NCBI GenBank assembly: GCA_030066785.1
Contig: JASJAZ010000072.1
Coordinates: 1 to 64,000, forward strand
DNA length: 64,000 bases
Direction: 5' to 3'
Origin: Desulfobacterales bacterium
GTDB taxonomy: Bacteria; Desulfobacterota; Desulfobacteria; Desulfobacterales; JASJAZ01
The translations under genes were made by a program, and so were the position numbers. The notes below the pieces were generated by a model. That model had not been told where the DNA came from and did not search any database. It was given only the letters and a program-made list of their open reading frames with translations. Below are positions 42,809 to 52,549 of the stretch, piece after piece; the stretch's first letter is position 1, and each line of letters begins with the position of its first letter.

Positions 42809-43567
42809 ATGATACGAAGAATAATCATTATGGCGGTTTTCTTGCCTCTGGTTTGCGGTGTTTTGCCGGCATTTGGTGCTCCGCTTCCGCTGCCTTCGGT
42901 CCAAATTGGGGTCGGTGAAGCAGAGAATCCGGAAGAAGTATCGGTGGTTTTGCAAATTGTTGCGTTGCTGACCATCCTGTCCTTGGCGCCCGCCATTTTG
43001 ATTCTTATGACATCCTTTACGAGGATTGTGGTTGTATTTCACTTTCTGCGACAAGCCTTGGGTACACAGCAATCTCCACCCAATCAAGTGGTGATCGGAT
43101 TGTCACTCTTTATTACTTTTTTCATTATGACACCGGTTTGGCAGCAAGTTTACGGCAAGGCCCTGCGGCCTTACTTAGACAAGGAAATTTCGTATCAGGA
43201 AGCGTTCGACAATGCCAAGACGCCGGTGCGCCAATTCATGTTGTACAACACCCGTGAGAAGGATCTGGCTTTATTTGTCAATGCATCCCGATCTGAAAAA
43301 CCCCCAACACCTGATGATGTCTCTCTGTTGGTGTTGATTCCGGCGTTTGTCATTAGTGAATTAAAAACAGCCTTTATTATTGGCTTTGTGTTGTATGTAC
43401 CATTTTTGGTTATCGATATGGTTGTCGCCAGTGTGTTGCTGTCCATGGGAATGATGATGTTGCCGCCCATCATGATATCGTTGCCCTTTAAAATAATGTT
43501 GTTTGTTTTGGTTGACGGTTGGAATTTACTAGTAGGTTCAGTCGTCAAAAGCTTTGGAGTTGCATGA
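42809..43567 (+). CDS. fliP: Flagellar export gate protein FliP
   Basis: FliP is the pentameric core of the export gate. The 252-residue protein has a cleavable signal peptide (about 1-24, ending AFGA), then the invariant block LAPAILILMTSFTRIVVVFHFLRQALGTQQSPPNQV. The C-terminal half follows with AFVISELKTAFIIGFVLYVPFLVIDMVVASVLLSMGMMMLPP. The gene ends just before the fliQ ATG. Confidence 0.97.
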   Translation: MIRRIIIMAVFLPLVCGVLPAFGAPLPLPSVQIGVGEAENPEEVSVVLQIVALLTILSLAPAILILMTSFTRIVVVFHFLRQALGTQQSPPNQVVIGLSLFITFFIMTPVWQQVYGKALRPYLDKEISYQEAFDNAKTPVRQFMLYNTREKDLALFVNASRSEKPPTPDDVSLLVLIPAFVISELKTAFIIGFVLYVPFLVIDMVVASVLLSMGMMMLPPIMISLPFKIMLFVLVDGWNLLVGSVVKSFGVA

Positions 43568-43568
43568 C

Positions 43569-43838
43569 ATGACGCCTGAATTTGCGGTCACATTTGCCAA
43601 AGATGCCATCATGCTGACGGTCATGGTTGCCATGCCCATGCTGGGCCTTGGATTAATCGTGGGACTGGCCATCAGTATTTTTCAAGCCACTACTTCCATA
43701 CAGGAAATGACATTGTCGTTTGTGCCTAAAATCCTGGCGGTGTTGTTTGGGCTGCTATTTTTTGCGCCCTGGATGTTGGAAAAACTGGTCAGCTATACCA
43801 ATAGAATTTTTTCCAATATTCCCATGTATATTCGCTGA
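43569..43838 (+). CDS. fliQ: Flagellar export gate protein FliQ
   Basis: FliQ packs around FliP and FliR in the export gate. The ATG at 43569, one base after the fliP stop, gives the 89-residue length usual for FliQ, so an upstream in-frame TTG at 43554 is rejected. Two membrane helices are present, separated by QATTSIQEMTLSFVPKI, the conserved loop. Confidence 0.95.
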   Translation: MTPEFAVTFAKDAIMLTVMVAMPMLGLGLIVGLAISIFQATTSIQEMTLSFVPKILAVLFGLLFFAPWMLEKLVSYTNRIFSNIPMYIR

Positions 43839-43875
43839 TTTGCGAGGATGCGTCAGCTAATGGTTCGAGATACAA

Positions 43876-44661
43876 ATGCATATTTACGGTTTTGCACCCG
43901 AAAGCTATCAAATCTTTTTACTGATTCTGGTCAGGGTCAGCGTCATATTGTTTTTGTTTCCGGTTTTCAGCAGCGGCATGCTGCCCAGCTTGGCTAAAGC
44001 CGGTTTAGCCTTTATCCTCACACTGATACTTTATCCCGTTTTACAGGTCGATCCCGCCCAGTTCCCTCGACAACCCTCCGATGTGATCATTTTGCTGGTA
44101 GTCGAATTTTTTATCGGCATGGTGCTTGCGCTCGGGGTACGCTTGTTTTTTGGCGCCATCGAATTGGCCGGGCAAATTATCGGTTTCCAGATGGGGTTTT
44201 CCATCATTAATGTCATCGACCCCCAAACCGGTACGCATGTATCCATTATGGGGCGCATCGGCAATTTGGTGGTGCTGCTCGTTTTTTTGTTGATCAACGG
44301 ACATCATTTGCTGATTTCAGCGTTAGTGGAAAGTTTTGCCGTGATTCCCTTTGGAATGCTTCGCCTACAAGGTGGTTTTTTTACCCAACTGATCGATTTA
44401 TCGGCACATATGTTTGTACTCAGCATCAAGATCGCCTCGCCGGCCATGGTGGCGCTTCTATTTACCAGCGCAGCGTTTGGGTTATCGGCTAAATTTGCCC
44501 CCCAAATGAACATTCTTATAGCTGCTTTTCCAGTGAAAATTGTTGTGGGGCTTATTTTTTTTGGCATGTCACTGCAAATTATACTTGTGATGACCAAAGC
44601 ATACGTGGCGCAGCTTCCCGCCTTGTTTTCTTCTTTAATTGCTTGGATGGGAACCGGTTGA
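43876..44661 (+). CDS. fliR: Flagellar export gate protein FliR
   Basis: FliR completes the helical export gate. The 261-residue protein has about six hydrophobic segments, with the conserved loops RVSVILFLFPVFSSGMLP, ELAGQIIGFQMGFSIINVIDPQTG and LLFTSAAFGLSAKFAPQMNILIAAFPVKI. It lies between fliQ and flhB, the standard order. Confidence 0.95.
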   Translation: MHIYGFAPESYQIFLLILVRVSVILFLFPVFSSGMLPSLAKAGLAFILTLILYPVLQVDPAQFPRQPSDVIILLVVEFFIGMVLALGVRLFFGAIELAGQIIGFQMGFSIINVIDPQTGTHVSIMGRIGNLVVLLVFLLINGHHLLISALVESFAVIPFGMLRLQGGFFTQLIDLSAHMFVLSIKIASPAMVALLFTSAAFGLSAKFAPQMNILIAAFPVKIVVGLIFFGMSLQIILVMTKAYVAQLPALFSSLIAWMGTG

Positions 44662-44677
44662 GTAGGGAATTCTCGAA

Positions 44678-45745
44678 ATGGCCAGAGATGATTTCCAAGA
44701 ACGAACTGAAAAGGCGACGCCCAAAAAGCGCGAAAAGGCACGGGAAGAGGGGCAGGTTGCCCGCAGTATGGAGATACCCTCGGTCCTGGTACTAATGGCG
44801 GGCATGATCGGGATGTATTTTGGTGGCTATTTTCTTTTTCACAATATTTCCGGTGCCTTGCGGCATAGTTTTTCCTTTCAGTCCATCCCGGCAGGCGATT
44901 TTAACTTTTTTTTGCAGATTCTTTACCGATTCTCAAAAACATTTTTCTTGATTGTCCTACCGGTTATGAGTGCGGTGCTGGTCACCGCACTCGTGGCCAA
45001 TTTGGTTCAGGTTGGATTCAAGCTCTCTGCCAAAGCCATCACACCGAAACTCTCGCGTTTCAATATCGTCAATGGATTCAAACGATTGTTCTCGGTGCGC
45101 TCGCTGGTTGAGCTGATCAAATCTATTTTGAAACTGACACTGATCGGCATTACCGCATATTTGGTGATTAAGAGCCAGGTAGGGCAAATGATGAATCTTT
45201 ACGATACCAGTATCGCCAATATTCTGCTGTTTGTGCTCAAAGGCATATTTCGGTTTTTCATGGCGGTTTTGCTGGCCATGATTTTACTGGCAATTTTGGA
45301 CTATGCTTTTCAACGATGGCAGTTTGAAAAAGATATTCGCATGACCAAACAAGAAGTCAAGGAGGAGCACAAACAGGCCGAAGGTGATCCGCTGGTTAAA
45401 TCACGCATACGCAACATCCAATATCAGATCGCGCAACGACGTATGATGCAAGAGGTTCCAGAGGCCGATGTGGTGGTCACAAACCCCACCCACCTTGCCT
45501 TGGCCATCCGCTACGATCAGCTATCAATGAGCGCTCCCCAAGTGGTGGCCAAGGGCGCCGGTAACATCGCTGAGCGGATTAAAGATATTGCCAATGAGCA
45601 ACATATACCGGTGATTGAGAACAAGGAATTGGCCCGAAACTTGTATAAAATAGTAGAGGTCGGCCAGGAAATTCCTTCCCAATTTTTTATGGCAGTGGCG
45701 GAGTTGTTGGCCTATGTTTATAAACTTAAAGGAAAATCAATATGA
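44678..45745 (+). CDS. flhB: Flagellar export switch protein FlhB
   Basis: FlhB is the export component whose self-cleavage and contact with FliK switch substrate class. The 355-residue product has the basic N-terminus (ERTEKATPKKREKAREEGQVARS), four membrane helices, and the NPTH cleavage motif at 269-272 in VVTNPTHLALAIRYD. The C-terminal domain ends near IPSQFFMAVAELLAYVYKLKGK. A stand-alone copy of this C-terminal domain is encoded at 54321. A gap of 187 bases separates it from flhA. Confidence 0.96.
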   Translation: MARDDFQERTEKATPKKREKAREEGQVARSMEIPSVLVLMAGMIGMYFGGYFLFHNISGALRHSFSFQSIPAGDFNFFLQILYRFSKTFFLIVLPVMSAVLVTALVANLVQVGFKLSAKAITPKLSRFNIVNGFKRLFSVRSLVELIKSILKLTLIGITAYLVIKSQVGQMMNLYDTSIANILLFVLKGIFRFFMAVLLAMILLAILDYAFQRWQFEKDIRMTKQEVKEEHKQAEGDPLVKSRIRNIQYQIAQRRMMQEVPEADVVVTNPTHLALAIRYDQLSMSAPQVVAKGAGNIAERIKDIANEQHIPVIENKELARNLYKIVEVGQEIPSQFFMAVAELLAYVYKLKGKSI

Positions 45746-45932
45746 TACTAAATTCGCGCGATTTGAGAGGCGCCAATTGATTGGTTTGGGTTTGTCAACC
45801 ATCCAACGGCCAATGCCAAAACTCAGACACTTCCATGGTGGTCTATCCTTTAGGGACCATTTTGAAACACAGTATCGGAGTTTGGCCGAAAGCGAATTTA
45901 ATACCATTACAAATTCCGTTGCGGGGTAACGT

Positions 45933-48026
45933 TTGGAAGCCGGGACAGACAATAAAAGGTTTTTGAATGGTGTTTCAGGGGAAACACCGAATATTGTGCT
46001 CGTTATCGCCGTCATCGGTATATTGGCGGCCCTTGTTTTGCCGGTGCCCGCATTCATCCTTGATATGCTGCTGGCATTAAACATCACCACTGCTATCATT
46101 GTGCTGGTCACGGTGATGTATGCCAGATCCCCCCTCGAGTTTTCTATATTTCCGTCGTTGCTGTTGGTTTTAACCTTGTTTCGACTCAGTCTGAATGTGG
46201 CCTCAACCCGCCTGATTCTGCTGCATGGCAACGAAGGCCATCTGGCCGCTGGTGCCATCATCAAATCATTTGGTAATTTTGTTGTCGGCGGCAATTATGT
46301 CGTCGGTATGATCGTGTTTCTGATTTTAGTGTTGATCAATTTCATTGTCATTACCAAAGGCGCTGGCCGGATAGCCGAGGTGGCGGCACGCTTTACCCTG
46401 GACGCCATGCCCGGGAAGCAAATGGCCATCGATGCCGATTTAAATGCGGGGCTAATTGATGAGAATGAGGCCAGAGCCCGTCGCGAAGAAATAGCACATG
46501 AATCTAAGTTTCATGGCGCCATGGATGGTGCCAGCAAATTTGTTCGCGGCGATGCCATCGCCGGTATTATCATTACCTTTATCAACATTATCGGTGGTTT
46601 CATCATTGGTGTATTGCAACAGGAAATGCCAATGGTGGTTGCGGCACAGAATTACTCGCTGCTGACCATCGGCGATGGCCTGGTGTCACAAATTCCAGCG
46701 CTGGTAATATCCACGGCTGCCGGTATTTTAGTATCACGCGCGGCTTCCAATGACCGCATGGGTAAAGAATTCGGGAAGCACATATTTACCAATGCAAGTC
46801 CAATTTACATTGGATCATTTGTGGTTTTTCTTTTTGGCTTGGTTCCGGGTATGCCGGCCTTGCCATTTATGGTTCTGGGGACTCTTTTAGGCGGCAGTAT
46901 CTATCTGTTTCAAAGAAGTCGACCTCAGGTTGTCGAAACGGCCCTTGTGGCCGCAGACGCGGAGGAACCGGAACAACTTGCGGGACCTGAAGATGTGGAG
47001 CACCTGCTAGTGCTTGACACCATGGAACTCGAGGTTGGTTATGGCCTGATTACGCTAGTGGATACCGAACAGGACGGCAGTCTGCTCAATCGCATCCGCG
47101 CTATCCGCAGACAATTCGCATCGGAAATGGGGCTCATTATACCCCCGATTCACATCCGCGATAATTTGAAGCTGCGACCATCTGAATACCGGTTGGTGAT
47201 CAAAGGTGTTGAAATGGCGCGCTCCGAGGTCATGACCAATCATTTGCTGGCTATGAATGCCGGCGAAACCCCTGAGACCATTGAAGGCATTCCCACAACC
47301 GAACCTGCCTTTGGGCTTCCAGCACTGTGGATACCTCCAGAAAAAGAGGAAGAAGCCAAATTTTCCGGTTTCACGGTCGTGGACGCCTCCACTGTGGTTG
47401 CTACACACTTAACTGAGATTATTCGCAGTAATGCCCCCGATCTCCTGGGACGGCAAGAAGTCCAGCACTTGCTCAACAACTTGTCGAAAACAAGCCCGAA
47501 GGCGATTGAGGAATTGGTGCCAGGTCTTATGTCGGTGGGTCAGGTGCAGAAAGTATTGCAAAACCTTTTGCGCGAACGAGTATCGATTCGTGATTTGCTG
47601 ACCATTGTCGAGACCCTGGCGGATTTTGCTCCCATGAGCAAAGATCCGGATTTGTTAACTGAGTATGTGCGCCAAAAGCTAGCGCGTATGATTCTAAGCG
47701 ACTATGTGCAGCCGGATGGTATGCTGCAAATCATTTCCGTCGATCAAAAAGTCGAAGACATGTTGAGCAATGGGATTCAACATACCGATCATGGATCATA
47801 CCTGTCGGTTGAACCTGGTGTCATTGAGGCCGTGCTGGCATCGACCCGCAAAGAAGTGGAACGTGTGACGGCTCTGAATATTCAACCGGCGATTCTGTGC
47901 TCACCGGTTTTGCGCCGTCACCTGCGCAAGATTGTGGAGCAGATTGCACCCTCTGTGGCGGTCTTATCCCAGGCTGAAATTATTCCCAACATTCGCGTGC
48001 AGTCCGCAGGGAAGGTTCAGTTATAA
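45933..48026 (+). CDS. flhA: Flagellar export protein FlhA
   Basis: FlhA forms the nonameric export ring that receives substrates and chaperones and uses proton motive force. The 697-residue protein is read from a TTG at 45933. It has eight membrane helices in about 1-320, including the conserved FHIPEP-type region (YARSPLEFSIFPSLLLVLTLFRLSLNVASTR and GKQMAIDADLNAGLIDENEARARREEI). A large cytoplasmic domain follows. It abuts flhF with no gap. Confidence 0.96.
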   Translation: MEAGTDNKRFLNGVSGETPNIVLVIAVIGILAALVLPVPAFILDMLLALNITTAIIVLVTVMYARSPLEFSIFPSLLLVLTLFRLSLNVASTRLILLHGNEGHLAAGAIIKSFGNFVVGGNYVVGMIVFLILVLINFIVITKGAGRIAEVAARFTLDAMPGKQMAIDADLNAGLIDENEARARREEIAHESKFHGAMDGASKFVRGDAIAGIIITFINIIGGFIIGVLQQEMPMVVAAQNYSLLTIGDGLVSQIPALVISTAAGILVSRAASNDRMGKEFGKHIFTNASPIYIGSFVVFLFGLVPGMPALPFMVLGTLLGGSIYLFQRSRPQVVETALVAADAEEPEQLAGPEDVEHLLVLDTMELEVGYGLITLVDTEQDGSLLNRIRAIRRQFASEMGLIIPPIHIRDNLKLRPSEYRLVIKGVEMARSEVMTNHLLAMNAGETPETIEGIPTTEPAFGLPALWIPPEKEEEAKFSGFTVVDASTVVATHLTEIIRSNAPDLLGRQEVQHLLNNLSKTSPKAIEELVPGLMSVGQVQKVLQNLLRERVSIRDLLTIVETLADFAPMSKDPDLLTEYVRQKLARMILSDYVQPDGMLQIISVDQKVEDMLSNGIQHTDHGSYLSVEPGVIEAVLASTRKEVERVTALNIQPAILCSPVLRRHLRKIVEQIAPSVAVLSQAEIIPNIRVQSAGKVQL

Positions 48027-49163
48027 ATGGGCGTTAAAATATATAGAGCCAAGAGTATTCAAGCAGCGATACGCCGCATCAAGGCCGATCTGGGCTCGGA
48101 TGCATTGATTCTGAAGACGCGCCGGATTCCACCTGAAAACGGAAGTTCGTATGCAACCGGTTTATTTGAGGTGACTGCCAGTGACCGGTATGGGGACAAA
48201 AGTTCCGGGATCACCATGAATGTTGCAGCCCGAAGAAACTTTGAAGATCAGGCCACGTCTGGTATTCGTTTTGATGTCGATCAAGGACCTGAAAAGTATG
48301 CGGTCGATCATTGGGAAGTCCTGCGGGATGAAATTTTGCAAATAAAAGATATGTTTTTTTTAATGAAACACTCCGCAGCAATGCCAAGCTTTCTTATGAC
48401 CCATCCCGAAATGCTGGAGCTTTATGCACGGTTGGTTAAGGCCGGTATTTCTGAATCGCGTGCCCAGGCAATCATTAAGCAAAGCCTTGCGTCGGCGCAG
48501 CCCAATGCCGCCGCTAAAAGCGTGGTAAAAATTTTATTGAATTACGTGGAAGTGTGCGATCCGTTTCAAAATCTAAACGGTCATGCCAAGCTAGCTGCTT
48601 TTATTGGCCCCACTGGTGTGGGCAAAACCACAACCATAGCTAAATTGGCAGCCGAGTTAAGTCTAAAACGCAAAAAACGGGTGGGAATTGTCGCGGTGGA
48701 TAATTATCGCATTGGTGCCGCTGATCAACTTAAAACCTATGCGACAATCATGGGTTTGCCATGTCTTGCGGCGTTTACCCAACGTGATTTGGTCAGGGCC
48801 ATCGGAAAATTCCGTAACAAGGATGTTATTTTAATTGATACTGCCGGTCAAAGCCACCTGGATAATAACCGGCTGCAAGAATTAGCCATGTTGATGTGCG
48901 GTGATCTGCCGATTACTTCCCATTTGGTTTTAAGTGCCGGTTCTAAGTCAGAGGATATGAAGGAAATCACAGCCAATTTTAGCCAGCTGAAACCACAGAG
49001 CTACATATTTACGAAGTTTGATGAAACCCGGCAGCATGGTGCCATCATTGATCAACTATGTGAAATGCAGTTGCCCATATCGTATGTCACCAATGGACAG
49101 CGAGTGCCAGAAGACCTTGTCACCGGTCATCAACGGACCGTTTTACGCATGATATTGAGTTAA
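48027..49163 (+). CDS. flhF: Flagellar placement GTPase FlhF
   Basis: FlhF is an SRP-type GTPase that fixes where the flagellum is built. The 378-residue protein has the B domain (MGVKIYRAKSIQAAIRRIKADLGSDALILKTR), an N domain, and the G domain with P-loop GPTGVGKT at 194-201, VDNYRIGAADQL and IDTAGQS. It is paired with flhG downstream, which implies a set number and polar placement of flagella. It starts directly after the flhA stop. Confidence 0.95.
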   Translation: MGVKIYRAKSIQAAIRRIKADLGSDALILKTRRIPPENGSSYATGLFEVTASDRYGDKSSGITMNVAARRNFEDQATSGIRFDVDQGPEKYAVDHWEVLRDEILQIKDMFFLMKHSAAMPSFLMTHPEMLELYARLVKAGISESRAQAIIKQSLASAQPNAAAKSVVKILLNYVEVCDPFQNLNGHAKLAAFIGPTGVGKTTTIAKLAAELSLKRKKRVGIVAVDNYRIGAADQLKTYATIMGLPCLAAFTQRDLVRAIGKFRNKDVILIDTAGQSHLDNNRLQELAMLMCGDLPITSHLVLSAGSKSEDMKEITANFSQLKPQSYIFTKFDETRQHGAIIDQLCEMQLPISYVTNGQRVPEDLVTGHQRTVLRMILS

Positions 49164-49304
49164 TCGGGAAAAAAACAACACCACCGGTTGGTGAATACAT
49201 AAAAAAGTTTCAAGGTAGGAATGAAAGGCGCAAACAAAATGAGCATGGATTCAGGACTTGGCTTATAGTGTTTTTGGAGGGTTAACCAGCAGAGGGAGAC
49301 ACAC

Positions 49305-50231
49305 GTGGATCAAGCAAGCAGTTTACGGAAAATGGTGGAAGCAACTGGCAAGCGTGACCGGTTGAATCGGCTGGAGACCGCAGTGGAAAACCCGGAGAAT
49401 GTTCCCCGCGTCATCGCTATTACCAGTGGCAAGGGAGGCGTCGGAAAAACCAACATTGTTGGCAATATGGCCATGGCGCTCTCCGCAATCGGCAAAAAGG
49501 TTTTGGTACTGGATGCAGATTTGGGTTTGGCCAATATCGATATTATTTTTGGCATTCATCCCCAATACAATATTGGCCATGTACTAAACGGAGAAAAAGA
49601 ACTGTCTGATATCATCGTTGATGGTCCTCCGGGTATCCGGATTATCCCCGCGGGTTCAGGATTTGTTAATTTGACTCATTTGACTGAGGGGCAAAAACTG
49701 AGCCTACTTAGCGAATTTGAAGCCCTTAACGAAATATCGGATATTTTTCTGATTGACACCGGTGCTGGAATTTCTTCCAATGTTTTGTATTTTAACTTGG
49801 CCGCGGATGAGTGCATTATCGTGGCCACGTCTGAGCCGACATCGATTACCGATGCTTACGCAATGATTAAGGTCATGTCTTCCCAGCACAACGCGAAGCA
49901 TTTTAAATTGCTGGCCAACATGGTCAAAAGTGAAAGTGAAGCAAAATCGGTTTACAAAAACCTATGTCAAGCCGCCGATCGTTTTTTATCCGGTGTGGCA
50001 ATCGAATACCTTGGTTATATCCCGCGGGATGAAAAAATATGCGATGCCGTTAAACAGCGTCGCACGGTGATGGATTTTTGTCCGGCGTCGGCTTCCAGTT
50101 GTCAATTTAAGAAACTGGCCCAGCGACTTTGGGAGTCACCCAAGCGTTCTGATAATGTCGGCAACATTAAATTTTTCCTGCATCGTTATATTAGTGCCAA
50201 AACAAACACAGCCGACCAACATGCACTATAA
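49305..50231 (+). CDS. flhG: Flagellar number regulator FlhG (FleN/MinD-like ATPase)
   Basis: FlhG limits flagellar number and stimulates FlhF. The 308-residue product has the N-terminal activator motif DQASSLR (2-8), known in FlhG to act on FlhF GTPase. It also has the deviant Walker A GKGGVGKT at 42-49, VLDADLGLANIDIIFG, and DTGAGISSNVLYF. In FleN systems the ATPase also restrains the FleQ-type sigma-54 activator; this is possible here but not shown. The C-terminal tail after residue 265 is basic. Confidence 0.93.
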   Translation: MDQASSLRKMVEATGKRDRLNRLETAVENPENVPRVIAITSGKGGVGKTNIVGNMAMALSAIGKKVLVLDADLGLANIDIIFGIHPQYNIGHVLNGEKELSDIIVDGPPGIRIIPAGSGFVNLTHLTEGQKLSLLSEFEALNEISDIFLIDTGAGISSNVLYFNLAADECIIVATSEPTSITDAYAMIKVMSSQHNAKHFKLLANMVKSESEAKSVYKNLCQAADRFLSGVAIEYLGYIPRDEKICDAVKQRRTVMDFCPASASSCQFKKLAQRLWESPKRSDNVGNIKFFLHRYISAKTNTADQHAL

Positions 50232-50342
50232 TGCAACCGACACCCAATAGCTCGATGGTGTATTTTGCTAATTATGCGATAAAAAAGAGTATCTAACCAT
50301 TAGTGTTAATGCAGTCAAAGCTAGAAAGGTCCAAAAAGGATC

Positions 50343-51110
50343 ATGCCACGTAACCAACAAAATCAAGCTGCCAAGGCCATATCCGGGGCATTCAGCCCGG
50401 AAGAGCGCGAACTGCTTATCGTTAAATATGCTTATTTGGTTAAGCATTATGCGGGCCGCATGGCGATGCGATTACCCTCCAGCGTTTTGTTTGATGAACT
50501 GGTCAGCGCCGGCAGCGTGGGATTAATTGATGCCATTGACAAATTTGATCCCAGCAAGGATGTCGATTTAAAAACCTATGCCTCCTATCGCATCAAAGGG
50601 GCCATACTGGACGAGTTACGCAGTATGGACTGGTATTCGCGGCCGATGCGCAAGAAAATGCAAGACATCGAAAAAGCGATGACCGCGGTTGAGGCCCGCG
50701 AGGGGCGTCCCGCTAAAGATTGGGAGATCGCTGAAGAGCTGGGAATGGAATTGGAGGCCTACTTTAAGATTCTTTCAAATATTCACAATATCGCGCTTTT
50801 CAGTTTTGATGAATACATCAAAGATGATGCTAACGACATTCTGGCCAAAAAATCATTTCAAGATAAAATTATGAGCGATGATGACCCGGACAAGCATCTT
50901 GCCAAAGAAGAGATGAAACAAGTGGTTGCTCGCGCCATCCGAAGTCTATCGCAAAAGGAACAGACAGTAATTTCTCTTTACTACTATAATGAATTGACTT
51001 TGAAAGAAATCGGGGAGGTGCTCAGTTTAACCGAGTCAAGAATTTGTCAAATCCATACCATGACACTCATTAAACTCAGATCACGACTAAGGCAATACTT
51101 CCAAAACTAA
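50343..51110 (+). CDS. fliA: Flagellar sigma factor FliA (sigma-28)
   Basis: FliA directs RNA polymerase to late flagellar genes. The 255-residue protein has region 2 (LVKYAYLVKHYAGRMAMRLPSSVLFDELVSAGSVGLIDAIDKFDPSKDVDLKTYASYRIKGAILDELRSMDW), region 3 and region 4 (LSQKEQTVISLYYYNELTLKEIGEVLSLTESRICQIHTMTLIKLRSRL). The TACA-N15-GCCGATAA promoter before flgN is a likely target. No anti-sigma gene flgM is found in the window. Confidence 0.96.
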   Translation: MPRNQQNQAAKAISGAFSPEERELLIVKYAYLVKHYAGRMAMRLPSSVLFDELVSAGSVGLIDAIDKFDPSKDVDLKTYASYRIKGAILDELRSMDWYSRPMRKKMQDIEKAMTAVEAREGRPAKDWEIAEELGMELEAYFKILSNIHNIALFSFDEYIKDDANDILAKKSFQDKIMSDDDPDKHLAKEEMKQVVARAIRSLSQKEQTVISLYYYNELTLKEIGEVLSLTESRICQIHTMTLIKLRSRLRQYFQN

Positions 51111-51166
51111 TTGGAAGATAAAAGACCCTTGACGATTTAGAAACGCCATTTGATCAGTGACCATTT

Positions 51167-52171
51167 GTGCCGGCAAAACTCATGAAGGAATCCAATGCGA
51201 ATACAATCGATGAGGCGCTCATATCTCAAAATGATATCGATCAACTTTTAAAAGATGTCGTAGAGCCTGATGAGCCTGCGGGGTCTAGTGATATCGTTGA
51301 AAACACACAAGATGCGGAGACACAGGCGGCGCCGTTAGATCCAAACAAGGGCCCCAATAGTGCTAAGCCACAACAAAAAGGAGATTTGGATTCATCGTTA
51401 GGGCAGGCACAAGGGCCCCAAGCCACTGACACCCATCATGCTAGTGCCGAAAAGGCAAATAAAGCTACCGGTACTAAAGAAATTGAATCAAGCCTCGTAT
51501 CACAAGATGATCTTGATGCGCTATTAAGCGATACCTCTGAACAAGCGCAAGCTAAGGATGACGAAGCCCCGGATCGCATCATACTGGAAGAACCGGACGA
51601 AGAAGAACCGGCTCAGAAAGAAGAACCAGATCCGGCACCAAACGTAAAATCACCAACCAAGCCGATGGTCAAAGGGCGCAAAAAACGCTCGACCATTATA
51701 TTAGTCATTGCGGGCATATCAATGTTTGTGGTCGGTGGGTGGGTGATTCTTAAATTGTTAAACCGGACGCATGAACCGGAAACTCAACCAGTGCAACGTT
51801 TTCAGATCGTCACTCCGAAAGCGGCCAAATCATTGGCCTCGCGGGTAATGCCTAAGCCGCTGACAGATGACAATTTGGTCCAGTTGGAAGAATTTGTTGT
51901 ATTCGCGCCTCCTGAAAAGCCAGGCATCACATTTCTTCGATTGAAAGTATCGCTGACAATGAATGACCCGATGCTGGCCAGGAAAATCAAAGCCAATCGG
52001 GTTTTTTACAGAAGTATTATTTTTAATCGCCTCAATGATGTAGTGGCAACTAAACATGTAAGGGAGATTGAGCCACGTAGAATTGAAAAGTTGCTTGTTG
52101 AAGCGTTGCGCCCGTCTCTGCCGGGCAGAGCTCTTAAAAAAATAATGTTCACTAAATTCATTGTTACCTAA
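51167..52171 (+). CDS. FliL-like membrane protein with tandem FliM-type N-terminal motifs
   Basis: This 334-residue protein is read from a GTG (51167) or possibly the ATG at 51182. Its cytoplasmic N-terminal 170 residues are acidic and probably disordered, but contain two near-copies of one motif: ALISQNDIDQLLKD at 17-30 and SLVSQDDLDALLSD at 109-122. Both match the CheY-docking start of FliM in this window (ILSQEEVDSLL). A basic cluster and a membrane helix follow (about 176-197). The periplasmic part (about 215-334: NLVQLEEFVVFAPPEKPGITFLRLKVSLTM, ending KKIMFTKFIVT) resembles FliL. FliL proteins sit at stators, so this layout could bring CheY-P or another SpoA/CheY-binding partner to the motor. 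That function is inference. Confidence 0.8.
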   Translation: MPAKLMKESNANTIDEALISQNDIDQLLKDVVEPDEPAGSSDIVENTQDAETQAAPLDPNKGPNSAKPQQKGDLDSSLGQAQGPQATDTHHASAEKANKATGTKEIESSLVSQDDLDALLSDTSEQAQAKDDEAPDRIILEEPDEEEPAQKEEPDPAPNVKSPTKPMVKGRKKRSTIILVIAGISMFVVGGWVILKLLNRTHEPETQPVQRFQIVTPKAAKSLASRVMPKPLTDDNLVQLEEFVVFAPPEKPGITFLRLKVSLTMNDPMLARKIKANRVFYRSIIFNRLNDVVATKHVREIEPRRIEKLLVEALRPSLPGRALKKIMFTKFIVT

Positions 52172-52172
52172 A

Positions 52173-52472
52173 ATGGCGTCTATATCAGACTTAAATATCG
52201 TTATTCAACAAGGCGGCAAGGTCCAAGAAGTGCAGAATCCCCGGCAGGGCCAACTGGATCCGAATCATGTGATTGCTCACCATCAGATTAAAAAAGTAGA
52301 CAAGAAGAAGAAAACGGTTAAACAGTCACAAGACGCAGATCAAGTTCAACCAGATGCCGAGAACCCCCAAAAGTCTAAACACCGTAAACAATCTTCTTCT
52401 CGCGCAAAAATGGCAAAAGGCAAAAACGCCCTAGCCAAGAGGCGCGGGCGATTAATTGATACCGTCGTCTAA
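52173..52472 (+). CDS. Small basic conserved flagellar-cluster protein
   Basis: Read from the ATG at 52173, this 99-residue protein starts MASISDLNIVIQQGGKVQEVQNPRQGQLDPNHVIAHHQ. It then becomes a run of Lys, Gln, Arg and Ser with no hydrophobic core. It resembles the short charged proteins commonly found before DUF2802/DUF6115-like genes in flagellar clusters of Desulfobacterota and Firmicutes; I cannot give it a family name. It begins one base past the stop of the FliL-like gene. It is likely soluble and unstructured. Confidence 0.6.
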   Translation: MASISDLNIVIQQGGKVQEVQNPRQGQLDPNHVIAHHQIKKVDKKKKTVKQSQDADQVQPDAENPQKSKHRKQSSSRAKMAKGKNALAKRRGRLIDTVV

Positions 52473-52549
52473 TCACGTTCTAGCGGATGAAACCAGTTTC
52501 GATGAGATTAACAGTTGGTTTAAGGCAAAATGCTGAATCAGGTTGAAAA

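Noticed and set aside
43554-43568. TTG start five codons upstream for fliQ
   Set aside because: It lies inside fliP, and the ATG at 43569 gives the standard 89-residue FliQ.
45714-45929. 71-codon frame between flhB and flhA
   Set aside because: Overlaps the end of flhB in another frame, has no ribosome binding site and no protein-like pattern; flhA follows directly.
49179-49280. Spacer between flhF and flhG examined for a sigma-54 site (GGCTT near 49260)
   Set aside because: The GC element is missing at the right distance.
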